From: Rhodobacteraceae bacterium DSL-40
GTDB taxonomy: Bacteria > Pseudomonadota > Alphaproteobacteria > Rhodobacterales > Rhodobacteraceae
Assembly (NCBI GenBank): GCA_003258405.1
Contig: QKPN01000001.1
Span: 248,001 to 312,000 of the forward strand
DNA length: 64,000 bases
Reading direction: 5' to 3'
Shown here: piece by piece, positions 37,041 to 47,062 of the stretch
How the letters are laid out: every line of letters begins with the position of its first letter
Numbering within the stretch: position 1 is the stretch's first letter
The notes under the pieces: generated by a model
Told to the model about the DNA's origin: nothing
Database searches by the model: none
What the model saw: only the letters and a program-made list of their open reading frames with translations
Made by a program: the position numbers and the translations under genes

Positions 37041-37789
37041 CGGCCACACGGGAAGAGTTCGAGGCGCGGCTGCGCAACATCGGCACCGAGCGCTATCACG
37101 ACAAGCATCCGTTCCATCAGCGGCTTCATTCGGGCCAGTGCACGCCCGAACAGGTCCGGGCCTGGGTAATTAACCGCTTCTATTACCAGTCTCGCATCCC
37201 GATGAAGGATGCGGCCTTCATGAGCCGGGTGGAGGATCCCGATCTGCGCCGGGCGTGGCGCTCCCGCATCGAGGACCATGATGGCAGCGACGGCAACGAG
37301 GGTGGCATCCGCCGCTGGCTGCGCCTGGCCGAGGCCGTGGGGCTCGACCCGGACTACGTGGCGAGCCTCGAAGGCGTCCTGCCCGCGACGCGCTTTGCGG
37401 TGGATGCCTATGTCCGCTTCGTGCGCGAGAAGACCCTGCTCGAGGCCGTCGCGGCCTCGCTGACCGAGCTCTTCGCCCCGGCAATTCATGCGGCCCGCAT
37501 CGAGGGTCTTCTCCAACATTATGAATTTGCAGACGACTCCAGCCTTTCCTATTTCCGCAAGCGCCTGACCGAAGCGCCGAAGGATGTGGCCTTCGGTTTG
37601 GCCTGGGTGCTCGATCATGCCGATACGGCCGAGAAGCAGGATGCGGCGGCGGCGGCTCTCACCTTCAAGACCGATGTGCTCTGGGCCCAGCTCGACGCGC
37701 TCGATGCGGCCTATGTGACGCCGGCGCGCATCCCGCCCGGCGCCTGGGTGCCGGGGCAGGGCATGGCGGCGCGGGTGGCGGCGGAATGA
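37037..37789 (+). CDS. pqqC: Pyrroloquinoline-quinone synthase PqqC
   Basis: The 250-aa, cofactorless oxidase has a TenA-like helical fold and catalyses the final eight-electron oxidation to PQQ. Family markers are ERYHDKHPFHQRLHSG near residue 17, QVRAWVINRFYYQSRIPMKDAAFMSR, ARIEGLLQHYEF and the WVLDHADTAEKQDAA end. It overlaps pqqB and pqqD by 4 bp each. Confidence 0.97.
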   Translation: MTATREEFEARLRNIGTERYHDKHPFHQRLHSGQCTPEQVRAWVINRFYYQSRIPMKDAAFMSRVEDPDLRRAWRSRIEDHDGSDGNEGGIRRWLRLAEAVGLDPDYVASLEGVLPATRFAVDAYVRFVREKTLLEAVAASLTELFAPAIHAARIEGLLQHYEFADDSSLSYFRKRLTEAPKDVAFGLAWVLDHADTAEKQDAAAAALTFKTDVLWAQLDALDAAYVTPARIPPGAWVPGQGMAARVAAE

Positions 37790-38067
37790 GCCTCGCGGCC
37801 GCCTCCGTGCCCCGGATGCCGCGCGGCGTGCGGCTTCAGGAAGATCGCGTGCGGGGCGGCTGGGTGCTTCTTGCGCCGGAGCGGGCCATTGCGCTCGATG
37901 CCGTGGGTCTCGCGATCATTTCGCGCATCGACGGCGCACGCGATTTCGGCGCGATTGTCGCTGATCTGTCAGAGACTTATGGTGCGCCGGAGGCCGAGAT
38001 CGCGCGGGACAGCGGCGAGTTCATCGCCGCGCTCGCGGAGCGGCGCATTCTGGAGATCATGGTATGA
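37786..38067 (+). CDS. pqqD: PQQ biosynthesis chaperone PqqD
   Basis: This 93-aa RiPP recognition element binds PqqA and presents it to PqqE. It carries the family's ALDAVGLAIISRIDGARDFGAIVADL core and a C-terminal DSGEFIAALAERRILE helix. Overlaps with both neighbours indicate coupled translation. Confidence 0.95.
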   Translation: MSLAAASVPRMPRGVRLQEDRVRGGWVLLAPERAIALDAVGLAIISRIDGARDFGAIVADLSETYGAPEAEIARDSGEFIAALAERRILEIMV

Positions 38068-39170
38068 CCGCCCGCCCGCCGATCGCGATGCTCGCCGAGC
38101 TCACCCATCGCTGCCCGCTGTCCTGCCCGTATTGCTCCAACCCGGTGGAGCTGGCGCGGAAGGAGAGCGAGCTTTCGACTGCGGAATGGGCCGGGGTGTT
38201 CCGGCAGGCCGCGGAGCTCGGCGTGCTGCAGCTGCATCTCTCCGGCGGGGAACCGGCCTCGCGGCGGGACCTCGTGGAGCTTGTCGAGGCCGCGCGGGAG
38301 GCGGGGCTCTACACCAATCTCATCACCTCCGGCATCGGGCTGACGGAGCGCCGGCTCATGGCGCTCGACGCCGCCGGGCTCGACCACATCCAGCTTTCGC
38401 TGCAGGGGACGGATGCGGAAACCGCCGACAGGATCGGCGGCTATCGCTCTGGTTTCGAAAGGAAAATGGCCGTCGCCGCCTGGATCGGCAAGATCGGCTT
38501 TCCGCTCACGCTCAACTTCGTCATGCACCGGCAGAACATGCACCAGCTGCCGCGCGCGCTCGAAATGGCGGAGGAAATGGGGGCGCGGCGGATCGAGGTG
38601 GCGACGGTGCAGTTTCATGGCTGGGCGATGCTCAACAGGGGGGCGCTGATGCCGAGCCTCGAGCAGGCGCGGGAGGCCGGGCGGATCGTGCGGGAGGCGC
38701 GGGAGCGGCTCAAGGGGCGGCTGGTGATCGACTATGTGCCCGCCGACTATCACGCCAAATATCCCAAGCCCTGCATGGGCGGCTGGGGCTCGACCGGGCT
38801 CAACGTCACGCCGGACGGCATCGTGCTGCCCTGCCATGCGGCGCAGACGATTCCGTCGCTCAGTTTCGAGACCGTGCGGGAGAAAACGCTCGGCGAGATC
38901 TGGGAAAACTCGAGCGCCTTCAATGCCTTCCGCGGCACGGACTGGATGGCGGAGCCCTGCCGGTCCTGCGACCGGAAGGAGGCGGATTTCGGCGGATGCC
39001 GGTGTCAGGCGATGGCGCTGGCGGGGGATGCGACGGCGACCGATCCGGTCTGCATCAAGTCGCCGCTGCATGGGAAAATCCATGCCATGGCGCAGGACTG
39101 GGCCGCGGAAGAGGGCGCCGAGCTGACCTGGCGAACGGGGCCGGAACGGGTGCTCGAAGGGCAGAGCTGA
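38064..39170 (+). CDS. pqqE: PQQ biosynthesis radical-SAM enzyme PqqE
   Basis: The 368-aa enzyme joins the Glu and Tyr of PqqA. Radical-SAM cluster: ELTHRCPLSCPYCSNP with C17, C21 and C24. A SPASM domain at the C-terminus holds the auxiliary-cluster cysteines (PCHAAQ, EPCRSCDRKEADFGGCRCQAM). It is the last gene of the operon. No PQQ-dependent dehydrogenase lies in the window. Confidence 0.97.
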   Translation: MTARPPIAMLAELTHRCPLSCPYCSNPVELARKESELSTAEWAGVFRQAAELGVLQLHLSGGEPASRRDLVELVEAAREAGLYTNLITSGIGLTERRLMALDAAGLDHIQLSLQGTDAETADRIGGYRSGFERKMAVAAWIGKIGFPLTLNFVMHRQNMHQLPRALEMAEEMGARRIEVATVQFHGWAMLNRGALMPSLEQAREAGRIVREARERLKGRLVIDYVPADYHAKYPKPCMGGWGSTGLNVTPDGIVLPCHAAQTIPSLSFETVREKTLGEIWENSSAFNAFRGTDWMAEPCRSCDRKEADFGGCRCQAMALAGDATATDPVCIKSPLHGKIHAMAQDWAAEEGAELTWRTGPERVLEGQS

Positions 39171-39197
39171 GGCGCAGATCCGCGTGTCTGGATTCGG

Positions 39198-39230
39198 TAT
39201 GGAATCGATATGGAATCCATATGGCAAGCA
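39198..39230. repeat. Three 11-bp direct repeats
   Basis: TATGGAATCGA, TATGGAATCCA and TATGGCAAGCA follow each other with an 11-bp period, about one helical turn. The middle one also makes an ATATGG-aat-CCATAT palindrome. The role is unknown. Confidence 0.5.
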
Positions 39231-39460
39231 AAGCACTCGGGTATATCCGCCCGGATCGGACGACATCGCCTCCGAGGGCCAGCAGGTTTAGCCTCCCGGA
39301 TCGCATCAGCGGGGTGCCGGGGGCACGCCGCGCGATCCGGTCGGCCGGAGGGCTATGCCCGGAGGTCGAGGGGTTTGGGGCTGGCCCATCGGGCCGGATC
39401 GAGGCGGGGCTGCCCTGGGAGGCGCGCACTGCGCGTCCGCCCCCGGGAGGGCAGCCGCGG

Positions 39461-39486
39461 CTCGATTTGCCGCGGGTCAAATCGAG
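39461..39486. repeat. Perfect 9-bp inverted repeat at the GC/AT boundary
   Basis: CTCGATTTG-8 nt-CAAATCGAG ends exactly where AT-rich DNA begins. It could end pqq transcription or mark an insertion junction. Confidence 0.55.
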
Positions 39487-39568
39487 TTGAATTCTCAACA
39501 CTTTTGTAGAATACTGCTGCATATCTAGTAAAATATGATACTTCATATTAATTATAGTTGGATAAAAA

Positions 39569-40528
39569 ATGTTTTTTTCAGATGAAGAGATTAATTTGCT
39601 GCGTTTGTTTGATCCATGGTATCTGTCGCAAGTTAAGCGCATGTACAATGAGAAAAAACGATTAGTTCACTACACGTCATCAAGTGTTGCATTTAGTATC
39701 TTAAAGAATTCAGAAATATGGATGCGAAATGCAGCATGCATGAATGATTATATGGAAATATATCACGGAATTCAATTTGTAGATAAATTTATAACCTCAG
39801 AATTATATATTAGCGTTATGAGGTTAATTGACGAATCGTTTCCTGATACATCTAAATATATTGAAGCTATATTTCACAATTACAAAAATCAATATCTGTA
39901 TGATACCTATATAACTTGCTTGTCAGAGCATGAGACCTCGGAAGATTTTCTCGGAAGACTATCAATGTGGAGAGCTTACGGGGGAAAGAGCGGCGTTGCC
40001 CTTGTAGTTAGAAATACTCCCTTTCTGACCTATAAAAATCAGAATATTGGTGCCTTTTCGGCTCCGGTACTATATGCTGGAGAAAAAAATTTTAAGTCTC
40101 ATTTAGAAGAAACGTTTGAAAACTTGCGCAATAGCATCGAAGAAATTTCAAAACTCGACAAAGAAGATGTTAAAAAAATGTTAGCTAATCTTTTGATAAG
40201 ACTAATTTTGTGCTCTAAGCATCCAGGTTTTAGTGAGGAGAAAGAGTGGCGAATTTATCATTTGCCGATATTTTTCCAGTCAAAACATCTTTCAAAGAGT
40301 ATTGAGATTTGCAGAGGTGATCCCCAAATTGTTTACAAGATGCCATTGAAAAATAGATCTGATCTTGAAATTAGAAATATAGATCCAAAAGAAATTCTTG
40401 ACTCTTTAGTGATTGGACCACACGAAAATCCACTTCCATTGAGTCGTGCGTTCAAATATATTTTGGAAGATCTTAAATTTAGCAACCCAGATAAAATAAT
40501 TAAAGTATCAGATATCCCGTTACGCTAA
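39569..40528 (+). CDS. DUF2971-domain protein on an AT-rich island
   Basis: The 319-aa product has RLVHYTSSSVAFSILKNSEIWMRNAACMNDYMEIYHG near residues 24-60, SEHETSEDFLGRLSMWRAYGGKSGVALVV near 117-145, and EEKEWRIYHLP near 223-234. This three-block pattern (H-Y-T-S, W..A...M-N-D..E, S.S...MW..Y....G..L, K..EWR) fits DUF2971, a family of unknown activity found in genomic islands. Codon use and base composition are far more AT-rich than any neighbour, indicating transfer. The start at 39569 has only a weak GGAT ribosome site. Confidence 0.82.
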   Translation: MFFSDEEINLLRLFDPWYLSQVKRMYNEKKRLVHYTSSSVAFSILKNSEIWMRNAACMNDYMEIYHGIQFVDKFITSELYISVMRLIDESFPDTSKYIEAIFHNYKNQYLYDTYITCLSEHETSEDFLGRLSMWRAYGGKSGVALVVRNTPFLTYKNQNIGAFSAPVLYAGEKNFKSHLEETFENLRNSIEEISKLDKEDVKKMLANLLIRLILCSKHPGFSEEKEWRIYHLPIFFQSKHLSKSIEICRGDPQIVYKMPLKNRSDLEIRNIDPKEILDSLVIGPHENPLPLSRAFKYILEDLKFSNPDKIIKVSDIPLR

Positions 40529-40661
40529 TTAATAGAATCACTATACCCAATATAGGACGATAAATGTAAGATTAAATTCCGCTCATTTTTCCGTCTATAT
40601 TTTCAATCATAGAAATTAATTTGCAGAAATATTCGAGGGTTGCCCATGGGTCTACCGCTCC

Positions 40662-42461
<1,800 letters not shown>

Positions 42462-42540
42462 TTCCGCCGTATATCGGGTTTCCGGGGGCGGTCAAGTGGC
42501 CGTCGCGGCCTCGGGGGCGAAGCCGCGACTTCGGCGGGTC

Positions 42541-44097
42541 TCAGCGGCCCTGGACGGTCTCGACGAGGCTGCGCAGGCGGCCGGCCGGGACGGCGGCGGG
42601 AAGGTCGCTGTCGTCGGGTGTGGAGGCTTGGGGTGCTGCCGTGGCGCTGGGAGCCGGGGCGGCGGGAACGGGTTCGGGCGCCCGCTGCGGCGCGCTGGCG
42701 GGCTGTTGCTGGCGTGTCGCGGCACCGGTCGATCGTGCCGCGCCGGAGCCGGAGCCCGACAGCCAGACCTCGAGCGTTCCAGGCCGCACCGGGGTCTGGA
42801 GGTAGGTGAAGTCGCGCACGGGCGGAACCTCGGGCAGGTTCGCGCCGAGGGCCGCGGCGAGCGCGCGGGCGTTCTCGAGGTCCGCCGCGTGGAAGTAGCG
42901 GACGTTGCTGGTGCTCACGTTGAGGTTCATGCGAATCGCCGGCTGGACGCCGAAGCCCGCGCCACTGAGGGTGGCGGCGATGGCATCGCTCTCGGCGACC
43001 GGGACGCCGCGGGGCACGTGGAGGAAGACGCGGGTCTCGCCGACGGGCACGGCCGCGGCGGTTTCCTCCTCCGGCGCGGGCTCGGCTGCGGCGGCGGTGT
43101 CTTCCGGGGCGGCGGGCTGCTCTTCCGTGATCGCAGCTTCTTCGGCTTGCGGCACGGTGGGCGGCTCGTCGGTGGCGGGCTCGGGCTCGACGGCGGCGGT
43201 TTCCGGCGCGGCGGGGGGCGCCGGCGGGCGGGCCGCGGGGAAATCGGCAAGGTCGGGGACGGTGGTCAGGCCCTGGCTGTCGGGGTCATGGATGGCGCCC
43301 GGATGCTCGGCGCGGCCCGAGGCGGAGGTGAAGCCGCGATCGGCGGGAGGCGTCGGGATCCGTGGCGGCGCGATATCGGCCGGGGAGGTGTTCACGGCAA
43401 GCTCCGGCGCCTCGGCGACGAAGGCATCCGGCGCGGCGGCAGGGGCCGCGGCGCTGTCGGCCGCCGAGATTTCCACGTCCGGCGTGGCCGTCTGCGGCGC
43501 GGGCTCGTGGTTGGCGCGGACAAGCCAGAAGGCGATGAGACCGCCCGCGAGCGCACCGGCGGCGAAGATCATCGCAAGCATCTGCGGCGACCGGCGCGGT
43601 GCCGCCGGCGCTGGAGCCGCGGCCATGGCCTCGGTGCGCTCGGCGCCCGGCAGGACGGGCGGGGCCGGCGGCGCGGCGGCCGGAAGCGCGGGCTCGGGCG
43701 GAACGCTGGCGACGGGGCGCTGCGGCACGGCCGGTTTCGCCTGGCGGCGCGAGACGCCATCGAGGGCCTGGATGAGACGGGCCGTGCCGTCGCGGCCGGG
43801 CGGCGGGGCCGTCACGGCAGCCGGGGCGGGCGCAGGCGCGGGGGCGGGTGGCGCCGCGGGCTCGGGCGCACCGAGGCGCTCTTCGCGGATGTTGGCCTCC
43901 GGCGCGTCTTCGGCCAGATCGACCATGCGGATGCGGGCGCCGCGCGGGGTTTCGGCCGCCTCGTCGGTGCCCTTGCGTTCGGAGAGGGCCCGCTCACGGC
44001 GTTCCCGCGCCTCGGCCACACGGCGCTCCCAGGCAATCGGGTCGAACAGTTCCGCAAGGGATTTCTCTTCCGGTTCGATTCCCGGCCGCCGTGTCAT
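42541..44097 (-). CDS. Proline/alanine-rich single-pass membrane protein, unknown function
   Basis: The 518-aa protein has a basic/acidic N-terminus (about 1-70) and long Pro/Ala-rich stretches. One transmembrane helix lies near 174-196 (MLAMIFAAGALAGGLIAFWL). A low-complexity periplasmic linker leads to a compact domain at about 355-455: VFLHVPRGVPVAESDAIAATLSGAGF and VRYFHAADLENARALAAALG, where the beta-alpha-beta pattern resembles a LytR_C or SPOR-like domain. Cell-envelope attachment is plausible but unproven. Confidence 0.6.
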   Translation of the reverse strand: MTRRPGIEPEEKSLAELFDPIAWERRVAEARERRERALSERKGTDEAAETPRGARIRMVDLAEDAPEANIREERLGAPEPAAPPAPAPAPAPAAVTAPPPGRDGTARLIQALDGVSRRQAKPAVPQRPVASVPPEPALPAAAPPAPPVLPGAERTEAMAAAPAPAAPRRSPQMLAMIFAAGALAGGLIAFWLVRANHEPAPQTATPDVEISAADSAAAPAAAPDAFVAEAPELAVNTSPADIAPPRIPTPPADRGFTSASGRAEHPGAIHDPDSQGLTTVPDLADFPAARPPAPPAAPETAAVEPEPATDEPPTVPQAEEAAITEEQPAAPEDTAAAAEPAPEEETAAAVPVGETRVFLHVPRGVPVAESDAIAATLSGAGFGVQPAIRMNLNVSTSNVRYFHAADLENARALAAALGANLPEVPPVRDFTYLQTPVRPGTLEVWLSGSGSGAARSTGAATRQQQPASAPQRAPEPVPAAPAPSATAAPQASTPDDSDLPAAVPAGRLRSLVETVQGR

Positions 44098-44278
44098 CTT
44101 GTCCCGCCTCCGAAGGGCGCAGATGCGCCATCCCCGATTTTCCGCACCGGGTTAACAATACGATACCACTTCGGCATGTGCAAAAGCACAGTCGAGTGAC
44201 TCTGGGCGAAATCCCGCCGGTCTGTGCGGGACGGACACGGCCGCGCAAGCGCGGGCCGCGTCAGCCCCGGGAGCAAAG

Positions 44279-44297
44279 GATCCGCGGCTGGCGGATC
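44279..44297 (-). terminator. Hairpin terminator overlapping the scoB stop
   Basis: GATCCGC/GCGGATC, a perfect 7-bp stem with a 5-nt loop, sits at the end of the CoA-transferase subunit B gene. On the minus strand it is followed by CTTTGCT. Confidence 0.5.
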
Positions 44298-44922
44298 AGT
44301 TCACCACGGTCGCGTCCGTGAGCGAAAGCACTTCCTCGCGGCTCACGCCGTCGGCCAGCTCGACGATCGCAAGGCCGCCCTCGACGACATCGAAGACGCC
44401 GAGATTGGTGATGATGCGGTCGACGACGCCCTTGCCGGTGAGCGGCAGGGTGCATTCCTTCAGGACCTTCGACTCGCCCTTCTTGTTGGCGTGGTCCATC
44501 ACCACGATCACCCGGCCGACGCCGGCGACGAGATCCATCGCGCCGCCCATGCCCTTCACGAGCTTGCCCGGGATCATCCAGTTGGCAAGATCGCCGTTCT
44601 CGGCGACCTCCATCGCGCCCAGGATCGCCGCGGCGATCTTGCCGCCGCGGATCATCGCGAAGCTCTGGGCGCTGTCGAAATAGGCGGTGCGGGAAAGCTC
44701 GGTGATCGTCTGCTTGCCGGCGTTGATGAGGTCGGGGTCTTCCTCGCCTTCGAAGGGGAAGGGCCCCATGCCCAGCATGCCGTTCTCCGACTGCAGCGTG
44801 ATGTCCTTGTCGCCGACATAGTTGGCGACAAGCGTCGGGATGCCGATCCCGAGGTTCACGTACATGCCGTCTTCAAGTTCTTCCGCGGCGCGCGCGGCCA
44901 TCTGATTGCGGTCCCAGGGCAT
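44296..44922 (-). CDS. scoB: 3-oxoacid CoA-transferase subunit B
   Basis: The 208-aa beta subunit has the SENGMLGMGPFP motif (about residues 45-56), where Glu forms the CoA thioester in the reaction, and the family's NLGIGIPTLVANYV start. It needs an alpha subunit; scoA is 2.1 kb away on the same strand, separated by the SGNH and GSCFA genes. The enzyme moves CoA between succinyl-CoA and acetoacetate or a related acid. AtoA is an alternative name. Confidence 0.93.
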   Translation of the reverse strand: MPWDRNQMAARAAEELEDGMYVNLGIGIPTLVANYVGDKDITLQSENGMLGMGPFPFEGEEDPDLINAGKQTITELSRTAYFDSAQSFAMIRGGKIAAAILGAMEVAENGDLANWMIPGKLVKGMGGAMDLVAGVGRVIVVMDHANKKGESKVLKECTLPLTGKGVVDRIITNLGVFDVVEGGLAIVELADGVSREEVLSLTDATVVN

Positions 44923-44952
44923 GGGTGGCGTTCTCCCGTGTCGTTCAGGTCT

Positions 44953-45765
44953 TCATGAGCAGAGTGCGACCGGCTCCGGCCGGGACAGGCTGCGGCGGGT
45001 CGCGAAGTAATGTTCGAACCACAGGGTGCCGTACTGGCTGTTCATGTGGGTCGAGTCGGTGTCGGGGTGGGGCTCGTCGTGCCGGAGCCTGCGGGAATCG
45101 CGCGAAAACTCCGCGCGCGTGAGACAGGATGGCAGCAGGGCGGCCTGCGGCGGGGTGATGAGCTCGATTCCCATTTCGCCCAGCATTGCCGCAAGGCGCG
45201 CGAAGAAGATCGCGAAGGCTTCGGGCGTGCCCTCCGGCTGCTTGGCAAGCGTGGCCCAGGGGCTTTTCGGCCGGTTGCGGGTGATCAGGGCCGAGGGAAG
45301 CGGCTTGAGCGCAATGGCGAGCGGCGGGGCGGGCCAGCCGCGCCATTCCGGACCGGGCAGGATATCGGCGGCGAGCTCGTCGATGAGCGCATCGAACGCC
45401 GGACGCGAGAGCCTGCGCGCGGCGCCGACCTCGCGCAGGCCGTCGATGTCGAACCCGGCGAGGAGCTTGGCGATGGTGTGCTGCGGCCACTGGTAGCCGG
45501 CCCAGACCACGGCGTCGCCGGACGTGAGGTCGATGTTCATCCGTCCGTTGATCCGCTCGACCGTTTCGCGCGAGGCGGCATCCGCCGCCGCCGCTTCGCG
45601 GCTGAGGCCGAAGACGCGATCGCCGCTCAGCCGAAGCAGGCGGAAGGTGAGGCCCGGTGCGGCGAAGAAGATCACTTCCTCGCCGGGAAACTTCCCTGCG
45701 CCATCGTCCCAGGCTGCCTTGAGCGCAGCGGTGTGCGAATTGCCAATCAGGATCGTCCGGCTCAT
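44953..45765 (-). CDS. SGNH-hydrolase-like protein
   Basis: The 270-aa protein begins MSRTILIGNSHTAALKAAW, with a GNSH nucleophile motif (S10). It ends with HPDTDSTHMNSQYGTLWFEHY, where D237 and H240 form the SGNH DxxH. A WAGYQW segment (about 88-93) may supply an oxyanion residue. No signal peptide. The start overlaps the stop of the GSCFA gene (ATGA), so they are translated together. Esterase/acetylhydrolase-like activity, perhaps on a polysaccharide, is inferred; the substrate is unknown. Confidence 0.75.
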   Translation of the reverse strand: MSRTILIGNSHTAALKAAWDDGAGKFPGEEVIFFAAPGLTFRLLRLSGDRVFGLSREAAAADAASRETVERINGRMNIDLTSGDAVVWAGYQWPQHTIAKLLAGFDIDGLREVGAARRLSRPAFDALIDELAADILPGPEWRGWPAPPLAIALKPLPSALITRNRPKSPWATLAKQPEGTPEAFAIFFARLAAMLGEMGIELITPPQAALLPSCLTRAEFSRDSRRLRHDEPHPDTDSTHMNSQYGTLWFEHYFATRRSLSRPEPVALCS

Positions 45766-46883
45766 TTCGCGAATGCCTCCAGCAGTGCTTCCTCGCAGAC
45801 GACGTCATCGGGTTCGGCGGCGGCGGCGCCGCCGCGTCGCCGGCCCTTTGCCTTGCCTCCGGCCTTCGCCTTGCCGCCTTCCGCGTCGGCCTTCGGGGGT
45901 TTGACCTTCGCGGCAGGGGTTGCTGCGGTTCCGGTGATGCCGTGGGCGGACTTGAAGAGGCCCATGGCCGTGCCGACGCCCTGGTGCGAGACGCTGCGCA
46001 TGTTGGGCAGGTAATAGGCGCCACGGGCGTTCTGCGAGGTGATGATCTCGAAGGAGGGGAAGTAGTCGATATCGTCGAAGCGCTCGACCAGCATGCCGCA
46101 GACCGCGCGCAGCACCGCTTTCGAGTAGCAGGTCGCGACCTCGACATGGTTGCCCGAGGCGGTGGCGGTGAGCGGCACCGGCGAGACGGTGACGAGGAAC
46201 TTCACGCCCGGATTGGTGCGCTTGAGCTGCTTGCGGAACTGGGTGAAGTCCTTCAGCACCTCCATCGCGTCATAGTTGCGGAACTCGAACACCTCGGGGT
46301 CGAACTCGCCGCCGATGGTGCCCGGTGCGGTCGGGTAGACGGTGCCGGTCTCGCGATGCACCCAGGCCTCGGTGAGGCCGAAGGTGAAGACGAAGAGGTC
46401 GGCCTGACGGAAGGCGCGGCGCACGCAGGCGAGGTGGTGCTTGCGGTGCTCGAGGACGAGCTCTTCGGTCTCGAGCCCCTCGGGCTCGACGCCGGGACGC
46501 TGCGCATCGACGAAGCGGTCCCCCTTGCGCCAGACGGGCAGGGCCGGGGTGAACTTGCCGTTGGCCTCGTCCTGGAGCTGGGCGAGCTGCCGGGCGGTGT
46601 AGATGTTGGCATAGCGCGCGGAATAGAGGCGGTAGCCGTAGCGCTGCGCGGTGGCGTCGGAGATCTCGACGGGCAGGCTCTCGGTATCGACGACGTCGAG
46701 CCCGGCCTCGCGCAGGGTCCGCCCGACATGCTGGGCGAAGCAGCTGCCGGCGGTGGTGATCTTCATGTCGCGGGTGACGGGAAAGCGGGGGGTATAGAGG
46801 TCGCCCGGATCGAGCGGCGCGCGCTCGCCGACGCCGCTGCGCCAGTAGGCACGGGCAGGAAGGTCGGAATAGGGTGACTTCAT
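45762..46883 (-). CDS. GSCFA-domain protein
   Basis: The 373-aa product holds the eponymous TAGSCFAQHVGRTLREAG (GSCFA at 46-50), FVFTFGLTEAWV (about 165), FLVTVSPVPLTATA and YFPSFEIITS, all diagnostic for this SGNH-related domain. The C-terminal ~60 residues are Lys/Ala/Gly-rich and low-complexity (KAKAGGKAKGRRRGG). Activity is unknown in the family. It overlaps the SGNH-like gene, and both interrupt the CoA-transferase operon. Confidence 0.9.
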   Translation of the reverse strand: MKSPYSDLPARAYWRSGVGERAPLDPGDLYTPRFPVTRDMKITTAGSCFAQHVGRTLREAGLDVVDTESLPVEISDATAQRYGYRLYSARYANIYTARQLAQLQDEANGKFTPALPVWRKGDRFVDAQRPGVEPEGLETEELVLEHRKHHLACVRRAFRQADLFVFTFGLTEAWVHRETGTVYPTAPGTIGGEFDPEVFEFRNYDAMEVLKDFTQFRKQLKRTNPGVKFLVTVSPVPLTATASGNHVEVATCYSKAVLRAVCGMLVERFDDIDYFPSFEIITSQNARGAYYLPNMRSVSHQGVGTAMGLFKSAHGITGTAATPAAKVKPPKADAEGGKAKAGGKAKGRRRGGAAAAEPDDVVCEEALLEAFAK

Positions 46884-46992
46884 GGGCGGGGTCCTTCGCG
46901 TCTGGGCGTCCGCATCGGGCGCAATGGGGGCGAAAATGCTCGTGAACCGCCAGAAAACTCCGTGGGCGATGCACGCAGGCGAAGAGCACTAT

Positions 46993-47014
46993 GGCAGCCC
47001 CCGGAGGGGCTGTC
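46993..47014 (-). terminator. Hairpin between scoA and the GSCFA gene
   Basis: A 9-bp stem GGCAGCCCC/GGGGCTGTC (one G-T) with a CGGA loop lies 49 bp after scoA on the minus strand. It may end scoA transcripts before the GSCFA gene. Confidence 0.5.
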
Positions 47015-47062
47015 ACCCTGCCTGCGCCGCGCCGTTCCGCGCCCCGTCATGGCCGGGCGAGA

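Larger units (their letters stand above)
39171..39568. other. Gene-free junction between pqqE and the AT-rich island
   Basis: About 400 bp. The first 310 bp are GC-rich and without a convincing gene; a frame starting ATGGCAAGCAAAGCACTC reads like the start of a resolvase but has no such domain. It holds an 11-bp tandem repeat (39198-39230) and a 9-bp inverted repeat (39461-39486). After 39487 the composition drops to AT-rich. Confidence 0.5.

Noticed and set aside
39210-39490. Frame beginning like a serine-resolvase N-terminus (ASKALGYIRP)
   Set aside because: Only a few residues resemble it. No catalytic Ser, VST or E-helix follows, and the rest is Arg/Pro-rich shadow.
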